From the NCBI RefSeq assembly GCF_022370755.2, contig NZ_CP092364.2, forward strand, positions 6,677,307-6,741,306: a stretch of 64,000 nucleotides of DNA, read 5' to 3'. Both the position numbers and the translations under genes were made by a program. The notes below the pieces were generated by a model. That model was given only the letters and a program-made list of their open reading frames with translations. It was not told where the DNA came from and ran no database searches. Source of the DNA: Mycolicibacterium goodii (lineage in GTDB: Bacteria > Actinomycetota > Actinomycetes > Mycobacteriales > Mycobacteriaceae). Shown here one piece after another: positions 8,432-17,007 of this stretch (positions are counted from its first letter, which is position 1; each line of letters opens with the position of its first letter).

Positions 8432-9049
8432 ATGGCGCCGGATACGCCCAGCCAGCCGGCTAGCAGACGCGACGAGCTGTTGCAGCTCGCCGCCACCATG
8501 TTCGCCGACCGTGGCCTCAAGGCCACCACGGTCCGCGACATCGCCGACTCCGCAGGCATCCTCTCGGGCAGCCTGTATCACCACTTCAAGTCCAAAGAGC
8601 AGATGGTCGAAGAGGTGCTGCGGGACTTCCTGGACTGGCTGTTCGGGCGCTACCAAGAGATCCTCGACACCGCGACCAGCCCGCTGGAGAAGCTCACCGG
8701 CCTGTTCATGGCGTCGTTCGAGGCCATCGAGCACCGGCACGCGCAGGTGGTGATCTACCAGGACGAGGCCAAGCGGCTCTCGGACCTGCCGCAGTTCGAC
8801 TTCGTCGAAGCGCGAAACAAAGAGCAGCGCAAGATGTGGTTGGACATCCTGCAGGAGGGCATCGCCGACGGCTCGTTGCGGCCCGATCTCGACGTCGACC
8901 TCGTCTACCGGTTCATCCGCGACACCACGTGGGTTTCGGTTCGCTGGTACAAACCGGGCGGGCCACTCACGGCCGAACAGGTCGGGCAGCAGTACCTCGC
9001 CATCGTTCTCGGCGGAATCACGCAGTCACAAGGAGATAAACATGCCTGA
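8432..9049 (+). CDS. kstR2: TetR-family repressor KstR2
   Basis: This 205-residue regulator has an N-terminal TetR helix-turn-helix (FADRGLKATTVRDIADSAG, SGSLYHHFKSKEQMVEEV) and an all-helical ligand domain. The family member in mycobacteria represses the HIP regulon and is released by HIP-CoA. The ATG at 8432 was preferred over a GTG at 8408, which would lie inside the operator; the resulting length is close to the ~200 residues of M. tuberculosis KstR2. Its stop overlaps the fadA6 start (ATG at 9042), so regulator and thiolase are coupled. Confidence 0.96.
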   Translation: MAPDTPSQPASRRDELLQLAATMFADRGLKATTVRDIADSAGILSGSLYHHFKSKEQMVEEVLRDFLDWLFGRYQEILDTATSPLEKLTGLFMASFEAIEHRHAQVVIYQDEAKRLSDLPQFDFVEARNKEQRKMWLDILQEGIADGSLRPDLDVDLVYRFIRDTTWVSVRWYKPGGPLTAEQVGQQYLAIVLGGITQSQGDKHA

Positions 9050-10190
9050 GGCGTACATCATCGATGCCGTACGCACCCCCGTCGGAAAGAAGAACGGGGC
9101 GCTGGCCCAGGTGCACCCGATCGATCTGGGTGTGCACGTGTTCCGCAGCATCTTCGACCGGGTGGACGTGGATCCGGGTGCGGTCGACGACGTGATCGTC
9201 GGCTGTGTCGACGCCATCGGTGGACAGGCGGGCAACATCGGCCGCAACGCGTGGCTCGCCGCGGGTTACCCCGAAGAGGTTCCCGGTGTCACCGTCGACC
9301 GCCAGTGCGGCTCCAGCCAGCAGGCCATCTCGTTCGGCGCGCAGGCGATCCTTTCGGGCACCGCGGACATCATCTTGGCCGGCGGCATGCAGAACATGAG
9401 CTGGGTGCCGATCTCGTCGGCGATGATCGTCGGCAAGGACCTCGGATTCAGCACTCCCACAGCCGAATCCGAGCATTGGCGGCATCGGTACGGCGACCAG
9501 GAGATCTCGCAGTTCCGCGGTTCCGAGCTCATCGCCGAGCGCTGGGACATCTCCCGCGAGGAGATGGAGAAGTTCGCGCTGGCCAGCCACCAGCGTGCGT
9601 TCGCCGCGATCCGTGCCGGCCACTTCGACAACGAGATCGTGCCGGTCGGCGACTTCGGTGTCGACGAGGGCCCGCGCGAGACCACGCTGGAGAAGATGGC
9701 CGCGCTGCAGCCGCTCGTCGAGGGGGGCCGCCTCACCGCGGCGCTCGCCAGCCAGATCTCCGACGGCGCAAGCGCGGTGCTGCTGGCATCCGAGCGGGCC
9801 GTCGAGGAGCACAACCTCAAGCCGCGCGCCCGCATCCACCACATCAGCGCCCGCGGCGCGGATCCGGTCATGATGCTCACGGGCCCGATCCCCGCGACGC
9901 AGTACGCGCTGAAGAAGACCGGCCTGTCGATCGACGACATCGACACCGTCGAGATCAACGAGGCGTTCGCACCCGTCGTGCTGGCCTGGATCAAGGACCT
10001 CAAGGCCGACCCGGAGAAGGTCAACCCCAACGGCGGCGCGATCGCGCTCGGCCACCCGCTCGGCGCCACCGGCGCCAAGCTGTTCGCCACCATGCTCAAC
10101 ACCCTTGAGCGCACCGGCGGGCGCTACGGCCTGCAGACCATGTGCGAGGGTGGCGGCACCGCCAACGTCACCATCATCGAGCGCCTCTGA
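9042..10190 (+). CDS. fadA6: Thiolase FadA6
   Basis: This 382-residue thiolase has the acylating cysteine at about residue 89 (DRQCGSSQQ), the [17 protein letters not shown] histidine motif, and the second cysteine in [10 protein letters not shown]. FadA6 is assigned to thiolytic cleavage late in C/D-ring degradation. A Shine-Dalgarno AAGGAG lies 6-7 nt before the ATG, inside the kstR2 end, and the gene overlaps kstR2 by 8 nt. In M. tuberculosis fadA6 also neighbours kstR2. Confidence 0.95.
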   Translation: MPEAYIIDAVRTPVGKKNGALAQVHPIDLGVHVFRSIFDRVDVDPGAVDDVIVGCVDAIGGQAGNIGRNAWLAAGYPEEVPGVTVDRQCGSSQQAISFGAQAILSGTADIILAGGMQNMSWVPISSAMIVGKDLGFSTPTAESEHWRHRYGDQEISQFRGSELIAERWDISREEMEKFALASHQRAFAAIRAGHFDNEIVPVGDFGVDEGPRETTLEKMAALQPLVEGGRLTAALASQISDGASAVLLASERAVEEHNLKPRARIHHISARGADPVMMLTGPIPATQYALKKTGLSIDDIDTVEINEAFAPVVLAWIKDLKADPEKVNPNGGAIALGHPLGATGAKLFATMLNTLERTGGRYGLQTMCEGGGTANVTIIERL

Positions 10191-10215
10191 TCTCTCGCTC
10201 GCGCAATGGGCGAGG

Positions 10216-11202
10216 ATGGAGGATATGGCCCCGAGCGGCGAACCGGCGCGTGACGAGAGTTTCCTGACGGTCCTGGTCGCGCTGGCGGCCAACGCTCTCA
10301 TCGCACTCGCCAAGAGCGCGGTCGCGGCCGTGACAGGGTCCGCGTCGATGCTTGCCGAGGCCGCACATTCGTGGGCCGACACCGGCAATGAGGTGTTCCT
10401 GCTGATCGGCACCAGAATGTCGGCGAAGCCGGCCGACGACGAACATCGGCTCGGATACGGGCGCACCGGCTATATCTGGTCGATGTTCGCGGCCTTCGGC
10501 CTGTTCACCGTGGGCGCGGTGGTGTCGATCTGGCACGGCGTCCAATCGTTGGGCGGGGAGTCCGAGCCGGCCTCCTATGGGTGGGCGTACGCCGTGCTGG
10601 CGGTCGCCTTCGTCCTCGAAGGCACGTCGTTCGCGCAGGCCCTGCGCCAGACCAGGACCGGCGCCGTACGACGACGCCTCAGCGCACTGCGCTACATCCG
10701 TCTCACGTCAAACCCGATGCTGCGGGCCGTGTTCGTCGAGGACCTCTCGGCGCTGATCGGCATCGTCATCGCGGCCGCGGGCATCCTGGCTCATCAGATC
10801 ACCGGCAACGCCGTATGGGATGCGGTCGGCTCGATTCTGGTCGGGATACTCCTTGGCTCCGTCGCGTTGTTCCTCATCGCGCGCAACATGGATTTCCTCA
10901 CCGGCGAGGCCGTCACGCCGCTCGCGCGCAACATGATCCTGCAGGACCTCCGGGATCATCCCGACATCGAGCGGGTCAGCTATCTGCGCACCGAGTGGGT
11001 GGGCGCAGACCGGATCTATGTGGTCGCGGCTGTCGATCTGACCGGCGATGCCGCCGAATCCGACGTCGCGGCGAGGCTCAACGCGGTGGCAGATACGTTG
11101 CAGAACCGGCCGACGATCGTGCGCGCGCTGCTCACCCTCACCCGGCCCGGCGACGCGACGGATCTGCGCCCGGACAAGCTGCCTGATTGGTACTCCTCCT
11201 AG
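10216..11202 (+). CDS. Cation diffusion facilitator family metal efflux protein
   Basis: This ~328-residue membrane protein has six hydrophobic segments. Its N-terminal transmembrane domain carries the metal-site signature [17 protein letters not shown], with the HxxxD pair characteristic of the CDF/SLC30 family. It also has [15 protein letters not shown] and a C-terminal cytoplasmic domain (~residues 230-320). CDF proteins export Zn2+, Fe2+, Mn2+ or Co2+ against protons; the metal is not predictable here. The start could be ATG 10216 or ATG 10225. No Shine-Dalgarno is well placed, and the gene follows fadA6 by 25 nt, so read-through is possible. It has no evident link to sterol metabolism. 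Confidence 0.88.
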   Translation: MEDMAPSGEPARDESFLTVLVALAANALIALAKSAVAAVTGSASMLAEAAHSWADTGNEVFLLIGTRMSAKPADDEHRLGYGRTGYIWSMFAAFGLFTVGAVVSIWHGVQSLGGESEPASYGWAYAVLAVAFVLEGTSFAQALRQTRTGAVRRRLSALRYIRLTSNPMLRAVFVEDLSALIGIVIAAAGILAHQITGNAVWDAVGSILVGILLGSVALFLIARNMDFLTGEAVTPLARNMILQDLRDHPDIERVSYLRTEWVGADRIYVVAAVDLTGDAAESDVAARLNAVADTLQNRPTIVRALLTLTRPGDATDLRPDKLPDWYSS

Positions 11203-11209
11203 CGTCCGG

Positions 11210-11947
11210 TCACGCCGCCGCGACGAGGGCCAGGCCAGCGAACGCGAAGATCCAGCTGGCGAACGAGCCGACGAGGAAGTACTCGACGACCTCGTCGATG
11301 CCGATCTCCTGCTCGTCCTGGTTGCGCGTCGCGTTGATCTCGGGGAAGCGGATGACGCTCTTGGCGGCGACGACGGCCGAGGCCATGGTGAGCTGACCCG
11401 CCAGGCCGAGACCGACGATGAGCAGGCGCTCCATCGGGCCCAGCAACCGCCCGCCCTTGAGCCGATCGGACGCCTGCGGCTGACCTGCGGGCTTCACCGC
11501 TCCGACCGCACCGAGCACGAGGCGCACAACGTGATTGGCGGTGGTGAGCTGCACGAGCATGACGCCGAGCACCATGAGCACCCGCCCGGCCGACACGCCC
11601 TCGGGCATCCCGGCCCACGCCACCCAGCGCCCCACTGCGCCGTCGACGTCGGATGCCCAGCCCGACAACAAGATCAGGGCTGTCACCGCCCCGCCGATGA
11701 TCACCAGCGGGATACCCTGGCGCGTGCCGGTCAGCTCGGTGCGTTCGCACGCCACGTTCCAGCCGACGACCGCGATCGACGCGATGACGAGCAACGGCAG
11801 GTCGCCGAGGTGCCACAGCCCGGCCAGCAGCGAGCCCACCACGAGAACCACGACCGCGAGCACCGGCGGAACCCATCGGGTTCCGATGAACCGCCGCATC
11901 ACGTCACCGAGCCCGGTGGCGATGAGGAACATCGCCAGCATGCTCAT
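11210..11947 (-). CDS. Integral membrane protein partnered with SatD-like protein
   Basis: This 245-residue protein has about six or seven hydrophobic helices, starting at residue 2 and ending in a helix at the C terminus. A hydrophilic loop with RLKGGRLLGPMERLLIVGL precedes the sequence INATRNQDEQEIGIDEVVEYFLVG. The ATG overlaps the stop of the upstream SatD-family gene (ATGA), so the pair is translated together. SatD genes in other bacteria are often next to a membrane gene (SatE or DUF3307 proteins). A link to that partner is inferred from position; function is unknown. It converges on the CDF gene with only 7 nt between stops. Confidence 0.8.
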   Translation of the reverse strand: MSMLAMFLIATGLGDVMRRFIGTRWVPPVLAVVVLVVGSLLAGLWHLGDLPLLVIASIAVVGWNVACERTELTGTRQGIPLVIIGGAVTALILLSGWASDVDGAVGRWVAWAGMPEGVSAGRVLMVLGVMLVQLTTANHVVRLVLGAVGAVKPAGQPQASDRLKGGRLLGPMERLLIVGLGLAGQLTMASAVVAAKSVIRFPEINATRNQDEQEIGIDEVVEYFLVGSFASWIFAFAGLALVAAA

Positions 11948-12591
11948 GTGATCTCCGAAAGGTACTGCGAGGCGACGACGATGAGGTCCAGCCCGTCGCG
12001 GCCGGCGCGTTGGGACACCGCCGACGCGCTGATCCGCTCGGCAGCGGCGAGTTCCTTTTTCGACCGGTTGGACAAGAGACCCCTCAGGATGCGGATGGAC
12101 CGTTCATCGAGTGATCCAAACATGTGGTCCCGACACATCAGGGCCGCGTTGATCGCGTCCGGGGAGGGGCCGGGGGATACCGGGGTGTCGGCGGCCCTGC
12201 GGTAGGTGATGCGTACGAGTGCGAGCCCGGGCTGGCGTTGCGCCTCGGCGGTCCACTCGATGGCTTCGCGCGCGGCCCACCAACCGGGCCCGTCCTGGAT
12301 GCCCGTCGCCTCGTCGAGCACGCTCACCGCGCCCCAGCCGATGCCGAACCGCACGTCGATCTCGGGGGCGACCGTGAGCCGGATGGCCCAGGCCGCCGCC
12401 AGAGCTTCGCCGACGCGGCGGTAACTGCCCTGGAACTCGTCGCCGACGGTGAATGCCGGGGCGTCGATCGCGTGTTCTGCGACGGTGGCGAGTGCGGCGT
12501 TGAGGTCGCGGTGCAGCGCGCGGCGGTCGGCTGCGCCGCGTGAGCCGACGACGTCCCCGATGAGGGTCGCACGTGCTGAGGCTTGCTCCAC
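11944..12591 (-). CDS. SatD-family protein with C-terminal helix-turn-helix
   Basis: This 215-residue protein starts with ATLIGDVVGSRGAADRRALHRDLN and contains TVGDEFQGSYRRVGEALAAAW, both characteristic of the SatD family. SatD lies in the sat operon of Streptococcus mutans, linked to secretion and acid tolerance; its biochemistry is obscure. The last ~60 residues (RSKKELAAAERISASAVSQR) look like a winged or LuxR-like DNA-binding helix pair. The start is GTG at 12591. The upstream -10-like TATAGT is embedded in an inverted repeat, suggesting autoregulation. It is the first gene of a two-gene minus operon placed between fadA6 and ipdC. Confidence 0.85.
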   Translation of the reverse strand: MEQASARATLIGDVVGSRGAADRRALHRDLNAALATVAEHAIDAPAFTVGDEFQGSYRRVGEALAAAWAIRLTVAPEIDVRFGIGWGAVSVLDEATGIQDGPGWWAAREAIEWTAEAQRQPGLALVRITYRRAADTPVSPGPSPDAINAALMCRDHMFGSLDERSIRILRGLLSNRSKKELAAAERISASAVSQRAGRDGLDLIVVASQYLSEIT

Positions 12592-12594
12592 AAT

Positions 12595-12613
12595 GTGAAG
12601 ACTATAGCTTCAC
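12595..12613. promoter_or_regulatory. Inverted repeat overlapping -10 of the satD-like gene
   Basis: GTGAAG-7 nt-CTTCAC encloses TATAGT (minus strand, 12601-12606), which ends 9 nt before the GTG start at 12591. The placement fits an operator that blocks the promoter, perhaps bound by the SatD-like protein's own helix-turn-helix. A related pair CTTCAT...ATGAAG occurs at 12636-12656. Confidence 0.5.
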
Positions 12614-12643
12614 CGTCGCATAGTTAAGGCATTTACTTCATTT

Positions 12644-13714
12644 TCAGCTGATGAAGGAAGACGCTTTATTCAGGTGTTCCACAGCGTCGGCCACGATGCG
12701 TTCGATCAGCTCGGCGCACGACGGTAGATCGTCGATGATGCCGGCGACCTGCCCGGATGCCAGCACACCCGCGTCGGTGTTGCCCTCGACCAGACCTGCC
12801 TTGAGCAGCATCGGGGTGTTGGCCGCCATCACCACCTGCGACCACGTGAGTTCCTTGCCGTGCCGCATCGCGAGGCCGTCTTTGATCATCGACCGCCACG
12901 TCATGCCCGACATCTTCTTGAACTTCTGGGCATTGCCCACCGCGGCCGCGAAGCCCCGCACGCGCGAGCCGCTCTCCAGCTTCTCCACCAGGCCCGTGCG
13001 CAGCACCCGGTGCGGCATACCGTCCACGCGGGTCGAGACGACCGTGCCGTCGAGCGCGGCCTGCAGGTACCGCTGCTTGACCGCGTCGGGCACGGTGGAG
13101 TCGGAGGTGAGCAGGAAACGGGTGCCCATGGCCACCCCGGCCGCACCGTAGGACAGTGCCGCGGCCAGGCCACGCCCGTCGAAGAACCCGCCCGCGGCGA
13201 TCACCGGCATGCCGGTGTCGGCGACGGCGTCGAGCACCGACGGCAGCAGCAGGGTGGTGGCGATGGGGCCGGTGTGCCCACCGCCTTCGCCGCCCTGCAC
13301 GATCACCGCATCGGCGCCCCAGCTCGCGACTTTCTTGGCGTGCTTGGCCAGCCCGACGGACGGAATGACCACCACGCCCGCATCTTTGAGCTTGGCGATC
13401 AGATCCGGTTTGGGAGCCAGGGCGAAGGAGGCGACTTTGACTCCTTCGCTGATCAGGAGGTCGACGCGTTCGTTGGCGTCGCCGGCGTCGGCACGGATGT
13501 TGATGCCGAACGGTTTGTCGGTGGCCGTCTTGACCTTGGCGACCGCGGTCTTGAGTTCGTCGAGCGTCATGGTCGCCGACGCCAGGATGCCCAGGCCGCC
13601 CGCGTTGGAGGTCGCGGACACCAGTCGCGCCCCGGCGACCCAGCCCATACCGGTCTGGACGACGGGATGCTCGATGCCGACCAGCTCGGTGAGCGGGGTC
13701 TTGAGCCTGCTCAC
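12644..13714 (-). CDS. ipdC: FMN-dependent oxidoreductase IpdC
   Basis: This 356-residue protein belongs to the nitronate monooxygenase-like TIM-barrel family. It begins TPLTELVGIEHPVVQTGMGW and has NAGGLGILASATM, the FMN-phosphate site GADAVIVQGGEGGGHTG, and AAGGFFDGRGLAAALSYGA. IpdC of M. tuberculosis is required for HIP ring degradation as a flavin-dependent reductase/dehydrogenase of the ring-C intermediates. The GTG at 13714 overlaps the ipdB stop (GTGA); the open frame extends upstream into ipdB without a better start. It is the last gene of the echA20-ipdA-ipdB-ipdC operon. Confidence 0.94.
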   Translation of the reverse strand: MSRLKTPLTELVGIEHPVVQTGMGWVAGARLVSATSNAGGLGILASATMTLDELKTAVAKVKTATDKPFGINIRADAGDANERVDLLISEGVKVASFALAPKPDLIAKLKDAGVVVIPSVGLAKHAKKVASWGADAVIVQGGEGGGHTGPIATTLLLPSVLDAVADTGMPVIAAGGFFDGRGLAAALSYGAAGVAMGTRFLLTSDSTVPDAVKQRYLQAALDGTVVSTRVDGMPHRVLRTGLVEKLESGSRVRGFAAAVGNAQKFKKMSGMTWRSMIKDGLAMRHGKELTWSQVVMAANTPMLLKAGLVEGNTDAGVLASGQVAGIIDDLPSCAELIERIVADAVEHLNKASSFIS

Positions 13715-14457
13715 AGCTTGACTTCCTTGTCGCGCAGCGACTTCGGATCGATCACCTCGCGCAGCAGCTTGAGCTCGTCCTCGCTGGGCAGCCGCGTGGT
13801 CTCGGCGGTGTCGAGTCCGTGTACCTCGAAAGACGTGTTGTCTGCGACCTGATCGGCCTCGATGCCGGGATGCAGCGACACCGCGCGCATCTGGTGGTCC
13901 GGTCCGTTGAAGTCGAACACACCGAGGTTGGTCACGACGCGGTGGACGTTGACGAACCGGTACGCCGGATTGTCGGGATCGACCTTGTCCCAGCCGATTC
14001 CGGAGACGACGTCGACGGACTCGCCGAACACGCGCTTGGAGTGGTTGCCCACCCAGTAACTGGTGGCGTGGTTGATCGTGTTGCCCGGAGCTCCTCGCAC
14101 ACCGAACATCTGGCGCGTCGGGTGCTGCAGCGGACCGAACGCCGACAGGTTCTGGTTGCCGTGGCGATCGATCTGGTTGGCGCCCATGACCACATGGCGA
14201 CGGCCCCACGCCAGTGTCTCGAACACGCGCCCGAACGGCATCCAGCCCTCGATCTCTGCGGGCGCGCCGATGGCCGGAGTGTCGGCGATCAGACGGGCCT
14301 CACCGTCGGTGAGCAGGATGTCAGGGGAGAAGGTCAACCGTGCCAGCCGGGCGCCGATCGACACGATGGTCGTCATCGGGCTGACCATGATCTCGCCTGC
14401 GTCGCGGAACAATTCGGCGCACGCGACGGCGCACACCTCTGCGCGGGTCACCGACAT
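13711..14457 (-). CDS. ipdB: COCHEA-CoA hydrolase, beta subunit IpdB
   Basis: This 248-residue CoA-transferase family I beta subunit begins MSVTRAEVCAVACAELFRD and contains VMGANQIDRHGNQNLSAFG. The M. tuberculosis IpdAB complex is not a transferase but a hydrolase that opens the last steroid ring (ring C) of COCHEA-CoA. The start at 14457 overlaps the ipdA stop by ATGA, and the length agrees with M. tuberculosis IpdB (~250). An upstream in-frame ATG at 14553 was rejected because it lies inside ipdA. Confidence 0.95.
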   Translation of the reverse strand: MSVTRAEVCAVACAELFRDAGEIMVSPMTTIVSIGARLARLTFSPDILLTDGEARLIADTPAIGAPAEIEGWMPFGRVFETLAWGRRHVVMGANQIDRHGNQNLSAFGPLQHPTRQMFGVRGAPGNTINHATSYWVGNHSKRVFGESVDVVSGIGWDKVDPDNPAYRFVNVHRVVTNLGVFDFNGPDHQMRAVSLHPGIEADQVADNTSFEVHGLDTAETTRLPSEDELKLLREVIDPKSLRDKEVKL

Positions 14458-15380
14458 CACTTGGCCTCCTTCTGTGCGGCCGCGAACTCGCGCACCGCGG
14501 CCTGGTAGTCCGCCTCGCTGCCCGACAGGTACGTCTTGACGAACTCGGCCCACGTCTCCTCGGAGCCCGCGGCTTCGGCGTAGTGGCGCTGGAACTTCTC
14601 GTCGCGGCGGTAATCCGGCTCGGCCGTGGTGAAGTGGGCACCGTTGGGCGCCTCGACCACCGTGTCGACCATCATGCGGTTGACCAGCAGCGCCTGGGGT
14701 GGCACGGCCTTGACCAGTTCGTCGGTCGCTACCACGCGCTCCACCGAGAGGAACCGCTTCTGCGCGGCCATCAGGAACAGGTCGTCGAAGTACGGGTCGA
14801 TGCCGGTGTAGGCCGCATTGCCCTTGGCGTCACCGAGATTCATGTGCACGAACGCCGCGTCCAGGTTGAGGGCGGGCATCGCGATGAGTTCCTCGTAGCC
14901 GTCTTCCGGCGGGCTGGAGCGAAGCGACTCGGGGAGGTTCGGAGTGGGGTACGGCGATTTCACGGTCTTGAGTTCGTCGCCCCAGAAGTTGCGCACGTCG
15001 CTGCCGAGACCGGCGCGGATCGGCAGGAACGGCAACCGCGAAGCGGCGGCCTGCAGACCGCAACGCAGCATGCCCTCGTCCATCTCGCGCGCCTCGATCG
15101 AACCGGAGGTGCGGGCCCTGGCGAACCACGGGTCGTAGAACGGCGGCGAATCCAGCGAGACGAAGCCGTAGTAGACCCGCTTGACCTTGCCTGCCGAGCA
15201 CAGCAGGCCGAGATCCGGACCGCCGTAGGTGACGACCGTCAGATCGGTGACGTCGGTGCGCAGCAGCGCACGCACGAATGCCATGGGCTTGCGGCGTGAG
15301 CCCCAGCCGCCGATGCCGATGGTCATGCCGCTCTCGATCGATGCGACAGCCTCGTCCAGGGTGGTTCGTTTGTCGGTCAT
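14457..15380 (-). CDS. ipdA: COCHEA-CoA hydrolase, alpha subunit IpdA
   Basis: This 307-residue CoA-transferase family I alpha subunit has the glycine-rich N-terminal motif SGMTIGIGGWGSRRKPMAFV and VTYGGPDLGLLCSAGKVKRV. It pairs with IpdB to hydrolyse ring C. The ATG at 15380 lies 1 nt after the echA20 stop; a longer frame to 15428 would overlap echA20. The protein is slightly longer than M. tuberculosis IpdA (~292), mainly at the C terminus. Confidence 0.95.
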   Translation of the reverse strand: MTDKRTTLDEAVASIESGMTIGIGGWGSRRKPMAFVRALLRTDVTDLTVVTYGGPDLGLLCSAGKVKRVYYGFVSLDSPPFYDPWFARARTSGSIEAREMDEGMLRCGLQAAASRLPFLPIRAGLGSDVRNFWGDELKTVKSPYPTPNLPESLRSSPPEDGYEELIAMPALNLDAAFVHMNLGDAKGNAAYTGIDPYFDDLFLMAAQKRFLSVERVVATDELVKAVPPQALLVNRMMVDTVVEAPNGAHFTTAEPDYRRDEKFQRHYAEAAGSEETWAEFVKTYLSGSEADYQAAVREFAAAQKEAK

Positions 15381-15381
15381 G

Positions 15382-16137
15382 CTATTTCGCCCTCTTCTCG
15401 GTCCCGGCGAAGGCATCGCGATGCTCATCGGACACGCCGGACAGGTTCAGCTCGAACGTGAAGCCCTGCTCCATGCGGTAGCTGGAGTTGACGCGCTGCA
15501 CATCGATGAAGTTGAGCGCTTCCTTGGCCGCGCGGATCACGCGGGTGTCCTTGGCGGCGATGTCGCGGGCGACGCGCAGCGCGGCCTCGTCGAGTTCCGC
15601 GCGTGGCACCACCTCGTGCACCGAACCGAAGTGGTGCAGCGTCGCGGCGTCGACCGTGGCGGCGGTGAAGAACAGCCGCCGCATCATGTGCTGGGGCACC
15701 AGGCGTGAGAGGTGCGTGGCGGCGCCGAGTGCGCCGCGTTCCACTTCTGGGAGTCCGAATTTCGCGTCGTCGGACGCGACGATCACGTCGGAGTTGCCGA
15801 CGAGTCCGATACCGCCGCCGACGCAGAAGCCGTTGACCGCGGCGACCACCGGCACCTCACACTCGTACACCGCCTTGAAGGCCGCGTAGCAGCCGCGGTT
15901 GGCGTCGATGAGCGCGGTGAAGCCTTCGGTGTTCTGCATCTCCTTGATGTCGACGCCCGCGTTGAAGCCGCGGCCCTCGGCCCGCAGGATCACCACGTGC
16001 GTCTGCGGGTCGCGACCCGCGGCGGTGACGGCGTCGGCGAGTTCGAACCAGCCGCGCGACGGAATGGCGTTGACCGGTGGGTAGTTCACGGTGACCGAGA
16101 CGATGCCCGGCTCGACGGTGGTGGATGTGATCGTCAT
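15382..16137 (-). CDS. echA20: Crotonase-fold enoyl-CoA hydratase/hydrolase EchA20
   Basis: This 251-residue crotonase has the oxyanion-hole segments RAEGRGFNAGVDIKEM and VNGFCVGGGIGLVGNSDVIV, then DDAKFGLPEVERGALG. EchA20 in M. tuberculosis opens ring D of the HIP-derived CoA ester to give COCHEA-CoA. The ATG at 16137 gives the length of M. tuberculosis EchA20 (~247). It is the first gene of the minus operon and is divergent from the SDR gene at 16199; the 61-bp spacer holds a KstR2 box. Confidence 0.94.
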   Translation of the reverse strand: MTITSTTVEPGIVSVTVNYPPVNAIPSRGWFELADAVTAAGRDPQTHVVILRAEGRGFNAGVDIKEMQNTEGFTALIDANRGCYAAFKAVYECEVPVVAAVNGFCVGGGIGLVGNSDVIVASDDAKFGLPEVERGALGAATHLSRLVPQHMMRRLFFTAATVDAATLHHFGSVHEVVPRAELDEAALRVARDIAAKDTRVIRAAKEALNFIDVQRVNSSYRMEQGFTFELNLSGVSDEHRDAFAGTEKRAK

Positions 16138-16169
16138 CGGATTCCTGATCGTTCCTGGTCGGCTACCTA

Positions 16170-16183
16170 AGCAAGCACTTGCT
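16170..16183. promoter_or_regulatory. KstR2 operator between echA20 and the SDR gene
   Basis: agcaagcacttgct is a perfect 14-bp palindrome matching AnCAAGnnCTTGnT. It is the third KstR2 box in the window and can serve both divergent operons. Confidence 0.93.
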
Positions 16184-16186
16184 TGG

Positions 16187-16192
16187 TACGCT
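16187..16192 (+). promoter_or_regulatory. Putative -10 element, leaderless promoter of the Rv3549c-like gene
   Basis: TACGCT starts 3 nt after the KstR2 box and ends exactly 6 nt before the GTG at 16199. The spacing equals that at kstR2. Confidence 0.62.
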
Positions 16193-16198
16193 AGCACA

Positions 16199-16981
16199 GT
16201 GACCGATATGCCAGAAGCCGGCGCGATCAATTTGGGCCTGACCGGCAAGGTGGTCCTGGTGACCGGCGGAGTCCGAGGGGTCGGCGCCGGGATCAGCGCC
16301 ATCTTCGCCGATCAGGGTGCAACCGTCGTGACCTGTGCCCGCCGACCGGTCGAAGGGCTGCCGTACGAGTTCCACAGTTGCGACGTCCGAGATGACGAGT
16401 CCGTTGCCGCGCTCGTCGCCGCCATCGTCGACAAGCACGGCCGGATCGACGTCGTGGTGAACAACGCGGGCGGATCACCTCACGTCCCCGCTTCCGAGGC
16501 CTCGGCGCGGTTCAGCACCAAGATCATCGAACTGAACCTGCTTGGCCCGCTGTCGGTTTCGCAGCACGCCAACGCGATAATGCAGAATCAGGACGGTGGC
16601 GGCTCGATCATCAACATCTCCAGTGTCAGCGGCCATCGGCCCACACCGGGCACCGCGGCCTACGGTGCGGCCAAGGCCGGCGTCGACAACCTCACCAGTA
16701 CCCTCGCCGTCGAATGGGCGCCGAAGGTGCGGGTGAACTCCGTCGTGGTGGGCATGGTCGAGACCGAACAGTCCGAACTGTTCTACGGTGACGCCGATTC
16801 GATCGCCGCCATCTCGAAGAACGTGCCGCTGGGCCGGCTCGCCAAACCTGCCGATATCGGCTGGGCCGCAGCGTTTTTGGCTTCGGATGCCGCGTCATAC
16901 ATCAGCGGGGCGTCGCTGGAGGTGCACGGTGGTGGGGAACCGCCGCACTACCTGGCGACCACCACCGCCGACATCAGATAG
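16199..16981 (+). CDS. Short-chain dehydrogenase (Rv3549c-like)
   Basis: This 260-residue SDR has TGGVRGVGAGISAIF as the nucleotide motif, NNAGGSP, the catalytic Ser in INISSVSGHRP, and the dyad AAYGAAKAGVDN. The GTG at 16199 follows a KstR2 box and -10 element; an ATG three codons later is the alternative. The length matches M. tuberculosis Rv3549c (259). Co-regulation with HIP genes suggests oxidation or reduction of a ring-derived hydroxy/oxo-acyl-CoA, but the substrate is unproven. Confidence 0.9.
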   Translation: MTDMPEAGAINLGLTGKVVLVTGGVRGVGAGISAIFADQGATVVTCARRPVEGLPYEFHSCDVRDDESVAALVAAIVDKHGRIDVVVNNAGGSPHVPASEASARFSTKIIELNLLGPLSVSQHANAIMQNQDGGGSIINISSVSGHRPTPGTAAYGAAKAGVDNLTSTLAVEWAPKVRVNSVVVGMVETEQSELFYGDADSIAAISKNVPLGRLAKPADIGWAAAFLASDAASYISGASLEVHGGGEPPHYLATTTADIR

Positions 16982-17007
16982 ACATCGAACAGAAGGAGGA
17001 CACGCAC

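Noticed and set aside
9018..10466. 482-codon minus-strand frame opposite fadA6
   Set aside because: Antisense to the thiolase with no family signal or ribosome site.
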